Of a DNA stretch of 64,000 nucleotides, positions 27,701-36,071 are shown in pieces. This DNA comes from Primorskyibacter marinus. Lineage in GTDB: Bacteria; Pseudomonadota; Alphaproteobacteria; Rhodobacterales; Rhodobacteraceae. The position numbers and the translations under genes are program-made. Below the pieces are notes generated by a model. That model saw only the letters and a program-made list of their open reading frames with translations, was not told where the DNA came from and made no database searches. The stretch's first letter is position 1. Each line of letters opens with the position of its first letter. Location of the stretch: positions 248,001 through 312,000 of the forward strand of contig NZ_QJSD01000001.1 of the NCBI RefSeq assembly GCF_003313245.1, given 5' to 3'.

Positions 27701-28282
27701 ATCAAAGCGGCGCGCGCCGTCCAGCACATCGCCGAAGAAATCGAGCCTGACCGGTCCGCCATCGCCCGGCGGGTAGATGTCAATGATACCGCCCCGGATG
27801 GCATAATCGCCGGGTTCCATCACGGTGGGGGCCTGAGAAAACCCCATGCGGACAAGAAAGCCGCGCAACGCCTCTTCGTTGACACGCTCCCCGACGCGCG
27901 CGGTGAAGGCCGCCTTTCGCAACACGTCCCGCGCGGGGATATATTGCGATGCCGCATTGAGCGTGGTCAGCAGGATGAACCGATCCGGCATTGCGTGAAC
28001 CAGCGCGGCCAGTGTCGCCATGCGCGCCGCAGAGATGTCGGCATTGGGCGACACCCGATCATAGGGCAGACAATCCCATCCCGGAAAGCTGAACACCGGC
28101 ATCGCAGGCGCGAAGAAGTGCAACGCATCGCGGATCTGCGCCAGCCGCTTGTCGTCGCGGGCAATATGTATGACCGGAGCGGCGCTGCGCTCCAGCTCTT
28201 GCAGGATCAACCGGGCGTCGTAGCCTTCGGGCGCGCCACCCATGGTGATATGATCGCGCGAGGGGGTATCGGAATATGCCAT
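24791..28282 (-). CDS. mfd: Transcription-repair coupling factor Mfd
   Basis: 1163 residues, full length. Domains in order: UvrB-like N-terminal part with QELERSAAPVIHIARDD; the CarD-like RNA-polymerase interaction domain (PGDLVVHVDHGIGRYQGMEV, about 480-550); a RecG-like translocase with Walker A in GDVGFGKTEVAMR (about residue 635) and DEEQ box in LIIDEEQHFGV; and a C-terminal TRCF domain. Mfd pushes stalled RNA polymerase off DNA lesions and recruits UvrA. Monocistronic and convergent with icd. Confidence 0.97.
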   Translation of the reverse strand: MAYSDTPSRDHITMGGAPEGYDARLILQELERSAAPVIHIARDDKRLAQIRDALHFFAPAMPVFSFPGWDCLPYDRVSPNADISAARMATLAALVHAMPDRFILLTTLNAASQYIPARDVLRKAAFTARVGERVNEEALRGFLVRMGFSQAPTVMEPGDYAIRGGIIDIYPPGDGGPVRLDFFGDVLDGARRFDPATQRTTEKLDMIELAPVSEVILDEAAITRFRQNYRIEFGAAGTDDPLYEAVSAGRKHQGIEHWLPFFHDRLETLFDYLPGATITQDDQVTPSRIARWDTIADQYETRRLAMGQKNRMGTVYKPAPPGLLYLDESAWDAATAERRVIQFHPLPQATGPKVVDAGGRIGRSFAPERQQESISLFGALADHIKAKLAQGPVVVASYSEGARERLSGLIEDEGLAETIPITDATRIGKRGLHLAVWALEHGFEGPWQDRQHITVIAEQDVLGDRLIRAPKKRRKAENFLTEAQSLSPGDLVVHVDHGIGRYQGMEVITAAGAAHECLLLDYAEGARLYLPVENIELLSRYGHDEGLLDRLGGGAWQAKKARLKERIREMADRLIRIAAERALRKAPVMDPPPGAWDAFAARFPYQETDDQLRAIEDVMADMHSGQPMDRLICGDVGFGKTEVAMRAAFVAAMSGVQVAVIAPTTLLARQHYKSFAERFRGFPLEVRTLSRFVSAKEAAQTRDGIARGTVDIVIGTHALLAKSIRFQNLGVLIIDEEQHFGVSHKERLKQLRSDVHVLTLTATPIPRTLQLSLTGVRDLSIIGTPPVDRLAIRTYVSEFDPVTIREALLREHYRGGQSFYVVPRISDLPEIEDFLKEQLPELSYVVAHGQMAAGELDDRMNAFYDGKFDVLLATTIVESGLDIPTANTMVIHRADMFGLSQLYQIRGRVGRSKTRAYAYLTTKPRAKLTATAEKRLRVLGSLDTLGAGFTLASQDLDIRGAGNLLGEEQSGQMRDVGYELYQSMLEEAIAKIRAGEMEGLSEADDQWAPQINLGVPVLIPEEYVPDLDVRLGLYRRLSSLTRKVELEGFAAELIDRFGPLPKEVNTLLLVVRIKAMCKRAGIAKLDGGPKGATIQFHNDKFASPQGLVEFIEDQKGLAKIRENKIVVRRDWKKDRDKIQGAFAIARDLAEKLAAEKKRAKSAS

Positions 28283-28676
28283 AGCTGAGGCAAATGGGGC
28301 ATGCCGGGGGCCGCGTCAACCTGTCTCCAGCGCGTTTGGCAGTGTGTCTGGCCTGGTTGGTGACCCTGCCCGAATGTTATTCTGGCGCTTATCCGTCGAA
28401 TGCCTGCAACGCGCCGCAAATTGATGGATTATGGCTGACCGTATCGGGGTGATCGTCTTTATGCCATTTAACGACCCAAACCGGGTTTGGATGCGCCGCG
28501 ATGGCACGGGACGGGCTATTCGACACCGCCCCATGCAGCAGCGCATATCGGTCGATGGCTTCAAAAAGACCCGCCTGTGCATCTGCCCCTCCCAACCAGA
28601 CCCAATTTGCTTGCGTTTTCGGTCACTCTGATTGATCTGAAGGCACGCGATACATGCTTTGAAGAAAGGTCCATCC
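28283..28676. other. Intergenic region between mfd and the SMR gene
   Basis: 394 bases between two divergent genes. I see no gene with a ribosome site and family resemblance. A small perfect dyad CCAAAC-CGG-GTTTGG lies at 28476-28490 and could be an operator for either side; otherwise nothing clear. Confidence 0.4.
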
Positions 28677-29015
28677 ATGTCTTTGTTGACTTACGCCACG
28701 CTGTTTCTGGCGGTTCTGGCGGAAACCATCGGCACGACCGCGCTTCAGGCCAGCCAGCAATTCACCAAGCCCCTGCCCTCGGTGATCGTGGTGGTGGCCT
28801 ATGCCGCAGCGTTTTATCTGCTGGCGCTGACCCTTCGAAGCGTACCGGTCGGGGTGGCCTATGCGCTTTGGTCCGGTCTGGGAATTGTGTTGATCGCGCT
28901 GATCGGCTTTGTCGTTTTTGGTCAAACGCTCGACTGGGCCGCCGTTGTAGGAATGTCGCTCATCGTCGGGGGCATCGCCGTGATACAGCTGTTTTCAGCG
29001 GCTGCGACGCATTAG
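28677..29015 (+). CDS. Small multidrug resistance (SMR) transporter, EmrE-like
   Basis: 112 residues and four membrane helices, the normal size of an SMR protein. The proton/substrate glutamate is present in [13 protein letters not shown] (TM1), and TM3 carries [20 protein letters not shown], close to EmrE. It works as an antiparallel dimer exporting cationic compounds in exchange for protons. The ATG at 28677 follows GAAGAAAGG. It is a single gene, not a paired SMR, and 58 bp separate it from typA. Confidence 0.93.
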   Translation: MSLLTYATLFLAVLAETIGTTALQASQQFTKPLPSVIVVVAYAAAFYLLALTLRSVPVGVAYALWSGLGIVLIALIGFVVFGQTLDWAAVVGMSLIVGGIAVIQLFSAAATH

Positions 29016-29073
29016 GGGTGGTGTTTTTCCCCCAGCGGGCGTAGGGCGCGGGCGAACAGAATAAGGTTTCCAA

Positions 29074-30894
29074 ATGGATCTGCGAAATATCGCCATCATC
29101 GCCCATGTCGACCACGGCAAGACCACACTTGTGGACGAGCTCTTGAAACAGTCGGGCGCTTTCCGTGAAAATCAGGCAGTTGCCGAACGGGCGATGGATT
29201 CGAACGACCTGGAGCGAGAGCGCGGCATCACCATCTTTGCCAAGCCCACCTCGGTTGAATGGAAAGGTCTGCGGATCAATATCGTCGACACGCCCGGCCA
29301 CGCCGATTTCGGTGGCGAGGTAGAGCGGATCCTGTCGATGGTGGATGGCGTTGTGCTGCTGGTCGACGCCGCCGAAGGCCCGATGCCGCAAACAAAATTC
29401 GTGACCTCGAAGGCGCTGGCGCTTGGCTTGCGCCCGATTGTCGTTCTCAACAAGGTCGACAAGCCGGATGCAGAGCCCGACCGCGCGCTGGATGAATGTT
29501 TTGACCTTTTTGCCAGCCTCGACGCCAATGATGACCAGCTTGATTTTCCGCATATGTATGCGTCGGGCCGCAACGGCTGGGCCGATCACGAATTGGACGG
29601 ACCGCGCAAGGATCTGACCGCGCTGTTCGATCTGATCGTCAATCACGTCCCTGCCCCCAAGCAGGTCAAGCGCCAGGATGAAGATTTCCGCATGCTGGCA
29701 ACGACGCTGGGGGCCGATCCGTTCGTCGGGCGCATCCTGACGGGCCGCGTGGAATCAGGCAAGCTGAAGGTCGGCTCCACCGTGCAGGCGCTTAGCCGCA
29801 TCGGCCAGAAGATCGAACAGTTCCGCGTCACCAAGATCCAGGCGTTCCGTGGCCTTGCTCAACAGGACATCGACGAAGCACAGGCCGGTGATATCGTCAG
29901 CCTCGCCGGCATGACCAAGGCGACAGTTGCCGATACGATCTGCGCGCTGGCCGTGGACGAAGCCCTTGATGCCCAACCCATCGATCCGCCCACCATCACC
30001 GTGACATTCGGCATCAATGACAGTCCTCTGGCCGGGCGCGACGGCAAGAAGGTACAATCCCGCGTCATTCGTGAACGGCTGATGAAAGAGGCGGAATCCA
30101 ACGTCGCGATCAAGATCAGCGACACGCCCGGCGGCGAAGCCTTCGAGGTCGCAGGGCGCGGCGAATTGCAGATGGGCGTTCTGATCGAGAACATGCGCCG
30201 CGAAGGGTTCGAGCTGTCAATCTCGCGTCCGCAGGTGCTGATGCGCGACGGCGATAATGGTGTACAACTGGAACCCATCGAAGAAGTCACCATTGATGTC
30301 GATGACGAATATTCCGGCGTGGTGATCGAAAAGATCACCGGAACGCGCAAAGGCGAATTGGCCGAAATGAAGCCCGCCGGTGCAGGCAAGACCCGCATCA
30401 TCGCCCATGTTCCGTCGCGCGGCCTGATCGGCTATCACGGCGAATTCCTGACCGACACCCGCGGGACAGGCGTTCTGAACCGGGTGTTCCACACATGGGC
30501 CCCGCATAAGGGCACCATTCCGGGCCGTCGTGCGGGTGTTCTGATTTCGATGGAATCAGGCGTCGCGGTTGCTTACGCGCTGTGGAAGCTGGAAGACCGC
30601 GGCAAGTTCTTCATCGGTGCGCAAGAGCAGGTCTATACCGGCATGATCATTGGCGAGCACAGCCGTGAAAACGATCTTGAGGTGAACCCCCTCAAGGGCA
30701 AGCAGTTGACCAACGTGCGCGCCAGTGGCACCGACGAAGCCGTGCGCCTGACCACGCCGGTTCGGATGTCTCTGGAAGAGGCGATCGCCTATATCGACAA
30801 TGATGAACTGGTCGAGGTCACGCCCAACGCCATCCGTCTGCGCAAACGCTACCTTGATCCGCATGAACGCAAGCGGATGTCGAAAACAAGCTGA
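29074..30894 (+). CDS. typA: Ribosome-associated GTPase TypA/BipA
   Basis: 606 residues. It begins [20 protein letters not shown], the translational-GTPase P-loop, with [16 protein letters not shown] as the G3 region and [16 protein letters not shown] as G4. EF-G-like domains and the BipA-specific C-terminal domain ([20 protein letters not shown]) follow. It acts on ribosome assembly and stress adaptation. A strong terminator follows at 30950. Confidence 0.97.
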   Translation: MDLRNIAIIAHVDHGKTTLVDELLKQSGAFRENQAVAERAMDSNDLERERGITIFAKPTSVEWKGLRINIVDTPGHADFGGEVERILSMVDGVVLLVDAAEGPMPQTKFVTSKALALGLRPIVVLNKVDKPDAEPDRALDECFDLFASLDANDDQLDFPHMYASGRNGWADHELDGPRKDLTALFDLIVNHVPAPKQVKRQDEDFRMLATTLGADPFVGRILTGRVESGKLKVGSTVQALSRIGQKIEQFRVTKIQAFRGLAQQDIDEAQAGDIVSLAGMTKATVADTICALAVDEALDAQPIDPPTITVTFGINDSPLAGRDGKKVQSRVIRERLMKEAESNVAIKISDTPGGEAFEVAGRGELQMGVLIENMRREGFELSISRPQVLMRDGDNGVQLEPIEEVTIDVDDEYSGVVIEKITGTRKGELAEMKPAGAGKTRIIAHVPSRGLIGYHGEFLTDTRGTGVLNRVFHTWAPHKGTIPGRRAGVLISMESGVAVAYALWKLEDRGKFFIGAQEQVYTGMIIGEHSRENDLEVNPLKGKQLTNVRASGTDEAVRLTTPVRMSLEEAIAYIDNDELVEVTPNAIRLRKRYLDPHERKRMSKTS

Positions 30895-30949
30895 TCTGTG
30901 GACGCAATCGGTGTCCAGCGCGGGCACCGATTGCTATCTGCGCGTGACA

Positions 30950-30980
30950 AAGAAACGGCGGCCCATGGCCGCCGTTTCTT
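30950..30980 (+). terminator. Rho-independent terminator of typA
   Basis: AAGAAACGGCGGCC and GGCCGCCGTTTCTT form a perfect 14-bp stem around a CAT loop, 55 bp after the typA stop. The T-rich end lies within the 3' arm. Confidence 0.85.
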
Positions 30981-31025
30981 GTTCAAACTACTTGATTTCA
31001 GGACATAAGCGCGCCTGACCACCCT

Positions 31026-31313
31026 CTAATCGGTTGTCTCGACAATCAGCAGCTCGCGTTCCGAGGCATCGCGCGCATGGCTCAGCGCCTCTTGATACTC
31101 GGGCGAATGATAGCACGCTTCGGCATCTTCCAGGCTGGCAAATTGCGCGACGACATTGCGCGGCCGTTCCTTGCCCTCAAGCTGAACGAAACGTCCGCCC
31201 CGCGCGATGAAGCGACCGCCATGTTTGGCAATCGCGGGACCGGCAAGCTCGGCATAGCGGCCATAGGCCTCGGCATCCGAAACGGTCACATGGGCAATCC
31301 AAAGTGCTGGCAT
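31026..31313 (-). CDS. DUF1330 family protein
   Basis: 95 residues. It starts MPALWIAHVTVSDAEAYGRY and contains GGRFIARGG and YHSPEYQEALSHA, the pattern of the DUF1330 group with a dimeric ferredoxin-like alpha/beta-barrel fold. Its biochemical role is unknown. It starts 3 bp after the alaS stop on the same strand, so it is probably translated from the alaS transcript. Confidence 0.88.
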   Translation of the reverse strand: MPALWIAHVTVSDAEAYGRYAELAGPAIAKHGGRFIARGGRFVQLEGKERPRNVVAQFASLEDAEACYHSPEYQEALSHARDASERELLIVETTD

Positions 31314-31316
31314 GAT

Positions 31317-33977
31317 TTATCCTCCTATTACGGCTTCCGCCGCCTTGAACGCGGCCTGTGCATTTGCGGCATTCGCGCCGCCGCCCTGCGCCATGTCGGG
31401 CCGACCGCCGCCGCCCTTGCCGCCCAGTTCGGCCACGGCAGCGCGGACCAGATCAACGGCGGACACACGGCCCATCAGATCCTCTGTCACGCCAGCAGCC
31501 ACAGCGGCCTTGCCGCCGGTATCCGCGATCAGCAACACCACGCCGGACCCAAGCCGCGCCTTATGCTCGTCAATCAGCGGCGGCAGATCCTTGCCGGACA
31601 CGCCAGACAGCACCTGCGCCACCATCTGCACACCATTGACGTCGCGCGCGCCACTGTCACCGGACTGGTCCGATCCTCCGGCCATTGCCAGTTCGCGACG
31701 CAGCTGCGCCACCTCGTTGCTCAGCGCCTTGCGCTCGTCCAGCAAGGCGCGGACACGGGCGGGAACGTCGGTGGATTGCGTTTTCAACTCCGACGCCACA
31801 TCGGCAAGCCGGTGATCCTGCTCCGACAAATAGCGGAAGGCATCGGCCCCGGTCAGCGCCTCGATCCGCCGCACGCCCGCGCTGGAGGCGCTGTCGCCAA
31901 GCGTCACGAACACACCGATATCGCCAGTCTGGCGGACATGGGTGCCGCCGCACAGCTCTATCGAGTAGGTCGCGCCATTGCCGCCCTTGCCCGATTGCGG
32001 ATCATGCCCCATCGACACGACACGAACCTCGTCGCCATATTTTTCGCCAAACAGCGCCTGAGCGCCCAATCCACGCGCGTCGTCCGGCGTCATTATCCGG
32101 GTTTCAACCGGCGTGTTCTGACGGATGAAATCGTTCACTTCGGCATCGACCTGAGCCAGTTGTTCGGGCGTCAGCGGTTTTGTGTGCGAGAAATCGAAAC
32201 GAAGCCGGTCATCGGCATTCAGCGACCCGCGTTGCGCGACATGATCGCCAAGCGCCCGGCGCAGCGCCTCGTGCAGCAGATGCGTTGCCGAATGGTTGGC
32301 GCGGATCGAGGTACGCCGCGCATGATCGACCTCCAGCACCGCGCCTTCCCCATTTGCCAATTCGCCTTCGGTGACTTCCGCGAAATGAAGGAACACACCG
32401 GCCACCTTGCGGGTGTCGGTGATCCTGGCCAGCCCCTTGTCGCCACGGAGCGTGCCGCTATCGCCAACCTGGCCGCCGGATTCGGCGTAAAACGGTGTCT
32501 GGTTCAGCACGATCTGCACGGTGTCGCCCGCTTTGGCCGACGCGACCGCGGCCCCGTCGGACACCAACGCCACGATCTGCCCCTCGGCGGTTTCGGTATC
32601 GTAACCCAGGAAATCCGTGGCACCATGCTTGTCGGCGATGTCAAACCAGATCGCTGCATCGGCCGCCTCGCCGGAACCGGACCATGCGGCGCGGGCCTTG
32701 GCCTTCTGTTCGGCCATCGCGGTATCAAAGCCCGCCGTATCGACGCTGCGTTCCTTTTCGCGCAACGCATCCTGTGTCAGGTCGAGCGGAAAGCCGAACG
32801 TGTCATACAGCTTGAACGCCGTCTCACCCGGCAATGCGGCATCGGCGGGCAGCTTGCCCAGCTCGTCATCCAGCAGTTTCAGACCGCGATCCAGCGTTTG
32901 CTTGAACCGCGTCTCTTCCTGCTTCAGCGTTTCCTCGATCAGCGACTGCGCCTGCCCCAGTTCGGGATAGGCCGCGCCCATTTCATGCACCAAAGACGGC
33001 ACCAGACGGTGCATGATCGGATCCTGCGCACCCAGCAAATGCGCGTGCCGCATCGCCCGCCGCATGATCCGGCGCAACACATAGCCGCGCCCGTCATTGG
33101 ACGGCATCACACCGTCCGCAATCAGAAACGAGGTCGAGCGCAGATGGTCTGCAATCACCCGGTGATGCACGTTGCCCGACCCGTCCGGCGCACCATCGGT
33201 GACATTGGCGCTGGCCTCGATCAGGTGGCGCATCAGGTCAGTGTCGTAATTGTCGTGCTTGCCCTGCAAGAGCGCGCCGATGCGTTCCAACCCCATCCCG
33301 GTATCAATTGACTGCATGTCGAGCGCGCGCATCGAGCCGTCCTCGAACTGCTCGTTCTGCATGAAAACGATGTTCCAGATCTCGATGAAACGATCGCCAT
33401 CCTCTTCGGCACTGCCCGGAGGGCCGCCCCAGATATGATCGCCGTGATCGTAGAAAATCTCTGTGCAGGGACCGCAAGGACCGGTCGGACCCATCTGCCA
33501 GAAATTGTCAGAGGTGGCGATGCGGATGATGCGATCCTCTGGGATGCCTATCTTCTTCCAGATCTCGAATGCCTCATCATCGGTATGGTACACCGTGACC
33601 AGAAGGCGAGAGGCATCTATGCCGAATTCGCGCGTGATCAGCTCATAGGCAAACCGGATCGCTTCGGTTTTGAAGTAGTCGCCAAAGCTGAAATTACCCA
33701 GCATTTCAAAGAAGGTATGGTGCCGCGCCGTGTAACCGACATTGTCGAGGTCATTGTGCTTTCCGCCTGCCCGCACACATTTCTGCGAGGTCGTGGCGCG
33801 GGTATAATCGCGATGCTCCACCCCGGTGAACAGGTTCTTGAACTGAACCATGCCGGAATTGGTAAACATCAGCGTCGGATCGTTGCGCGGCACCAGCGGG
33901 CTGGAGGGCACGATACGATGGCCCTGTTTCTCGAAATAATTCAGAAAAGTAGAGCGTATGTCGTTGAGCGAAGGCAT
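31317..33977 (-). CDS. alaS: Alanyl-tRNA synthetase
   Basis: 886 residues from ATG 33975-33977 ([20 protein letters not shown]); the frame upstream is not conserved. Class II catalytic core ([18 protein letters not shown]), tRNA-recognition region, editing domain with the zinc ligands [12 protein letters not shown] and [13 protein letters not shown], and a C-terminal dimerisation domain ending in a Gly-rich [15 protein letters not shown]. It charges tRNA-Ala and clears Ser- and Gly-mischarged products. It follows recA, from which it is separated by a terminator. Confidence 0.97.
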   Translation of the reverse strand: MPSLNDIRSTFLNYFEKQGHRIVPSSPLVPRNDPTLMFTNSGMVQFKNLFTGVEHRDYTRATTSQKCVRAGGKHNDLDNVGYTARHHTFFEMLGNFSFGDYFKTEAIRFAYELITREFGIDASRLLVTVYHTDDEAFEIWKKIGIPEDRIIRIATSDNFWQMGPTGPCGPCTEIFYDHGDHIWGGPPGSAEEDGDRFIEIWNIVFMQNEQFEDGSMRALDMQSIDTGMGLERIGALLQGKHDNYDTDLMRHLIEASANVTDGAPDGSGNVHHRVIADHLRSTSFLIADGVMPSNDGRGYVLRRIMRRAMRHAHLLGAQDPIMHRLVPSLVHEMGAAYPELGQAQSLIEETLKQEETRFKQTLDRGLKLLDDELGKLPADAALPGETAFKLYDTFGFPLDLTQDALREKERSVDTAGFDTAMAEQKAKARAAWSGSGEAADAAIWFDIADKHGATDFLGYDTETAEGQIVALVSDGAAVASAKAGDTVQIVLNQTPFYAESGGQVGDSGTLRGDKGLARITDTRKVAGVFLHFAEVTEGELANGEGAVLEVDHARRTSIRANHSATHLLHEALRRALGDHVAQRGSLNADDRLRFDFSHTKPLTPEQLAQVDAEVNDFIRQNTPVETRIMTPDDARGLGAQALFGEKYGDEVRVVSMGHDPQSGKGGNGATYSIELCGGTHVRQTGDIGVFVTLGDSASSAGVRRIEALTGADAFRYLSEQDHRLADVASELKTQSTDVPARVRALLDERKALSNEVAQLRRELAMAGGSDQSGDSGARDVNGVQMVAQVLSGVSGKDLPPLIDEHKARLGSGVVLLIADTGGKAAVAAGVTEDLMGRVSAVDLVRAAVAELGGKGGGGRPDMAQGGGANAANAQAAFKAAEAVIGG

Positions 33978-34045
33978 ATTCTGGTCTCGTGCAAGGATTT
34001 TACGCAGGTGTACCGCCCTGCCCTGCGACTGTCCATCATGCAATG

Positions 34046-34080
34046 AAAAAGGCCGACATCGCGTGGCGACGTCGGCCTTT
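34046..34080 (-). terminator. Rho-independent terminator of recA
   Basis: On the minus strand AAAGGCCGAC...GTCGGCCTTT form a 10-bp stem, extended by four further pairs after one mismatch, and are followed by TTTTTC. It begins 24 bp past the recA stop. This should separate recA from alaS transcription. Confidence 0.87.
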
Positions 34081-34103
34081 GAAATCTGTCTGTCCGGCTG
34101 TGC

Positions 34104-35183
34104 CTAGCTTTCCATCACCTCGTCGGATGAGGTTCCTCCAGCGGCGGCGATATCGAAATCAAGCCCGTGGCTGGCGCGGATCTTGTCCTCGATCTCCAGC
34201 GCCATCTGTTTGTTCTCACGCAAGAAGTTCTTGGCGTTTTCGCGACCCTGACCGATGCGCTCATCGCCATAGCTGAACCAGCTGCCGGATTTATCGACCA
34301 CCCCCGCTTTGACGCCCAGATCAAGCATTTCGCCCATCTTGCTGATACCTTCGCCGAACATGATGTCGAATTCCACCTGTTTGAAAGGCGGCGCGACCTT
34401 GTTCTTGACGACCTTGACGCGGGTGGCGTTGCCCACAACCTCATCCCGGTCCTTGATGGACCCGATACGGCGAATATCGAGCCGCACGGAGCTGTAGAAT
34501 TTCAGCGCGTTGCCGCCGGAAGTCGTTTCCGGGCTGCCGAACATCACGCCGATCTTCATCCGGATCTGGTTGATGAAGACCACCATGCAGTTCGACCGGT
34601 TGATCGAGCTGGTCAGCTTGCGCATCGCCTGGCTCATCAAGCGGGCCTGCACGCCGACGCTGCTGTCACCCATGTCGCCCTCAAGTTCGGATTTCGGCGT
34701 CAGGGCCGCGACCGAATCGACAATCACCATGTTCACCGCGCCCGACCGCACCAGCGTATCGACGATTTCCAGCGCCTGTTCGCCGGTGTCGGGCTGGCTG
34801 ATCAGCAATTCGTCCAGATCGACACCCAGCTTGCGGGCATAAAGCGGATCAAGCGCATGTTCGGCATCGACAAAGGCGCAGACGCCGCCTTTTTTCTGCT
34901 CTTCGGCCACGCAATGCAGGGTCAGCGTGGTTTTACCGGAACTTTCAGGCCCGTAGATCTCGATGATCCGCCCCTTGGGCAGCCCGCCAATTCCCAGCGC
35001 GATGTCCAGTCCAAGCGACCCGGTCGAGGTTGCTTCAATGTCCTTGATCACATTGTCGCCGCCAAGTTTCATGATCGACCCTTTGCCGAACTGCCGTTCG
35101 ATCTGGGCCAAAGCGCTGTCCAGCGCCTTTTGTTTGTCCGCGTTGCGCTTGCTGTCCATCGTCAAAAGATCTGCCGTTGCCAT
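34104..35183 (-). CDS. recA: Recombinase RecA
   Basis: 359 residues from ATG 35181-35183 ([20 protein letters not shown]). Walker [10 protein letters not shown] at 78-86, Walker B as [10 protein letters not shown], the L2-loop region following [17 protein letters not shown], and an acidic C-terminus. RecA drives homologous strand exchange and activates LexA self-cleavage. A LexA box lies 54-68 bp upstream and a good terminator follows, so it is a stand-alone SOS gene. Confidence 0.98.
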   Translation of the reverse strand: MATADLLTMDSKRNADKQKALDSALAQIERQFGKGSIMKLGGDNVIKDIEATSTGSLGLDIALGIGGLPKGRIIEIYGPESSGKTTLTLHCVAEEQKKGGVCAFVDAEHALDPLYARKLGVDLDELLISQPDTGEQALEIVDTLVRSGAVNMVIVDSVAALTPKSELEGDMGDSSVGVQARLMSQAMRKLTSSINRSNCMVVFINQIRMKIGVMFGSPETTSGGNALKFYSSVRLDIRRIGSIKDRDEVVGNATRVKVVKNKVAPPFKQVEFDIMFGEGISKMGEMLDLGVKAGVVDKSGSWFSYGDERIGQGRENAKNFLRENKQMALEIEDKIRASHGLDFDIAAAGGTSSDEVMES

Positions 35184-35236
35184 GAGTTTCGTGTCCTTAT
35201 TCCACACCCTTTGCCGGGCGGCAATTGCTGCTTCAT

Positions 35237-35251
35237 GTTCGCCTCTTGTTC
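35237..35251 (-). promoter_or_regulatory. LexA (SOS) box of recA
   Basis: Minus strand: GAAC-AAGAGGC-GAAC, an exact match to the alphaproteobacterial LexA direct repeat GAAC-N7-GAAC. It overlaps the expected transcription start of recA, placed right behind a -10 element. Confidence 0.88.
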
Positions 35252-35256
35252 TCACC

Positions 35257-35285
35257 TGTATGAGATCAAAACAGGAACAATTCAA
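35257..35285 (-). promoter_or_regulatory. Probable recA promoter
   Basis: Minus strand: TTGAAT (-35, 35280-35285), 17-base spacer, CATACA (-10, 35257-35262). The LexA box starts 5 bases downstream, a repressor position that fits SOS control. Confidence 0.5.
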
Positions 35286-35380
35286 GTCAAATCCTACTCT
35301 CGTCAGTTTTCGCGGAATTGGTTAAGGAAGGATTGAGGGGTTGGGGCGATACCTGCCAAACGATCGAGGAGGTTTTCCGA

Positions 35381-35974
35381 ATGCTGGTGTTCTGGAAAGA
35401 AAGACTGGTGTTTCTGGCGGTGCCGAAAACGGGTTCGTCGGCTTACGAGGCGGCCTTGAAGTCCCGCGCTTCCATGTCTGTCATGGACCCGCCGGAGCTG
35501 AAACATGCGCCGATCTACCGCTATAATCGGTTTTTCCGCCCGATGTTCGAAAAAGCCGGTGCCGATAACATGGAAACCTTGGCCGTGGTCCGTGACCCGC
35601 TGGATTGGCTTGGCAGTTGGTTTCGGTATCGCAAACGCCCCTTCCTGAACGGAAAGCCGGCCTCTACCGCCGGGGTGGATTTCGAAGATTTCGTCCTGGC
35701 CTACATGAAGGGTGACAAGCCGCCCTACGCCAATGTCGGCAGCCAGGCGAAATTCCTTGAGCCGCGTCCAAACGGGGTGCGGATCAACCATCTTTTTCGC
35801 TACGAAAACCAACCCGCATTGCAGCAGTTCATCGAATCCCGTTTGAACGTCACCCTTGACCTGCCAAAGACCAATGTTTCGCCAGAGATGGACCTTACTG
35901 TTTCGACAGAAACGGAAAAGATGTTTCGCAAGAAATGCGCCAATGAATATGAGGTCTGGGAAAGCGGATCGTAA
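35381..35974 (+). CDS. Sulfotransferase-like protein
   Basis: 197 residues from ATG 35381, preceded by a full GGAGG. The first strand-loop FLAVPKTGSSAYEAAL (about residues 10-25) resembles the phosphosulfate-binding loop of sulfotransferases (PKTGTT/S), and VVRDPLDWLGSWFRYR resembles their 3'-phosphate-binding strand. A relative of this family in marine alphaproteobacteria is often labelled gamma-glutamyl kinase, which the sequence does not support. Donor and acceptor unknown. It is divergent from recA. Confidence 0.6.
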   Translation: MLVFWKERLVFLAVPKTGSSAYEAALKSRASMSVMDPPELKHAPIYRYNRFFRPMFEKAGADNMETLAVVRDPLDWLGSWFRYRKRPFLNGKPASTAGVDFEDFVLAYMKGDKPPYANVGSQAKFLEPRPNGVRINHLFRYENQPALQQFIESRLNVTLDLPKTNVSPEMDLTVSTETEKMFRKKCANEYEVWESGS

Positions 35975-36071
35975 GCTGGAGCAGCCGAGCCGCACGTTCC
36001 ATTGCCAGCATCGATAGCGACCTGCACCCGCTACGGTTGCGGCGTTACAAACGCGTAGTGTCGTTGCAAGT

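Noticed and set aside
28431-28631. 66-codon frame upstream of the SMR gene
   Set aside because: No ribosome site, no family resemblance, and it covers the likely promoter area of the SMR gene.
31077-33311. 744-codon open frame antisense to alaS
   Set aside because: Same reason: alaS is intact with all motifs, and the antisense product is low-complexity His/Arg/Gln-rich text typical of shadows.
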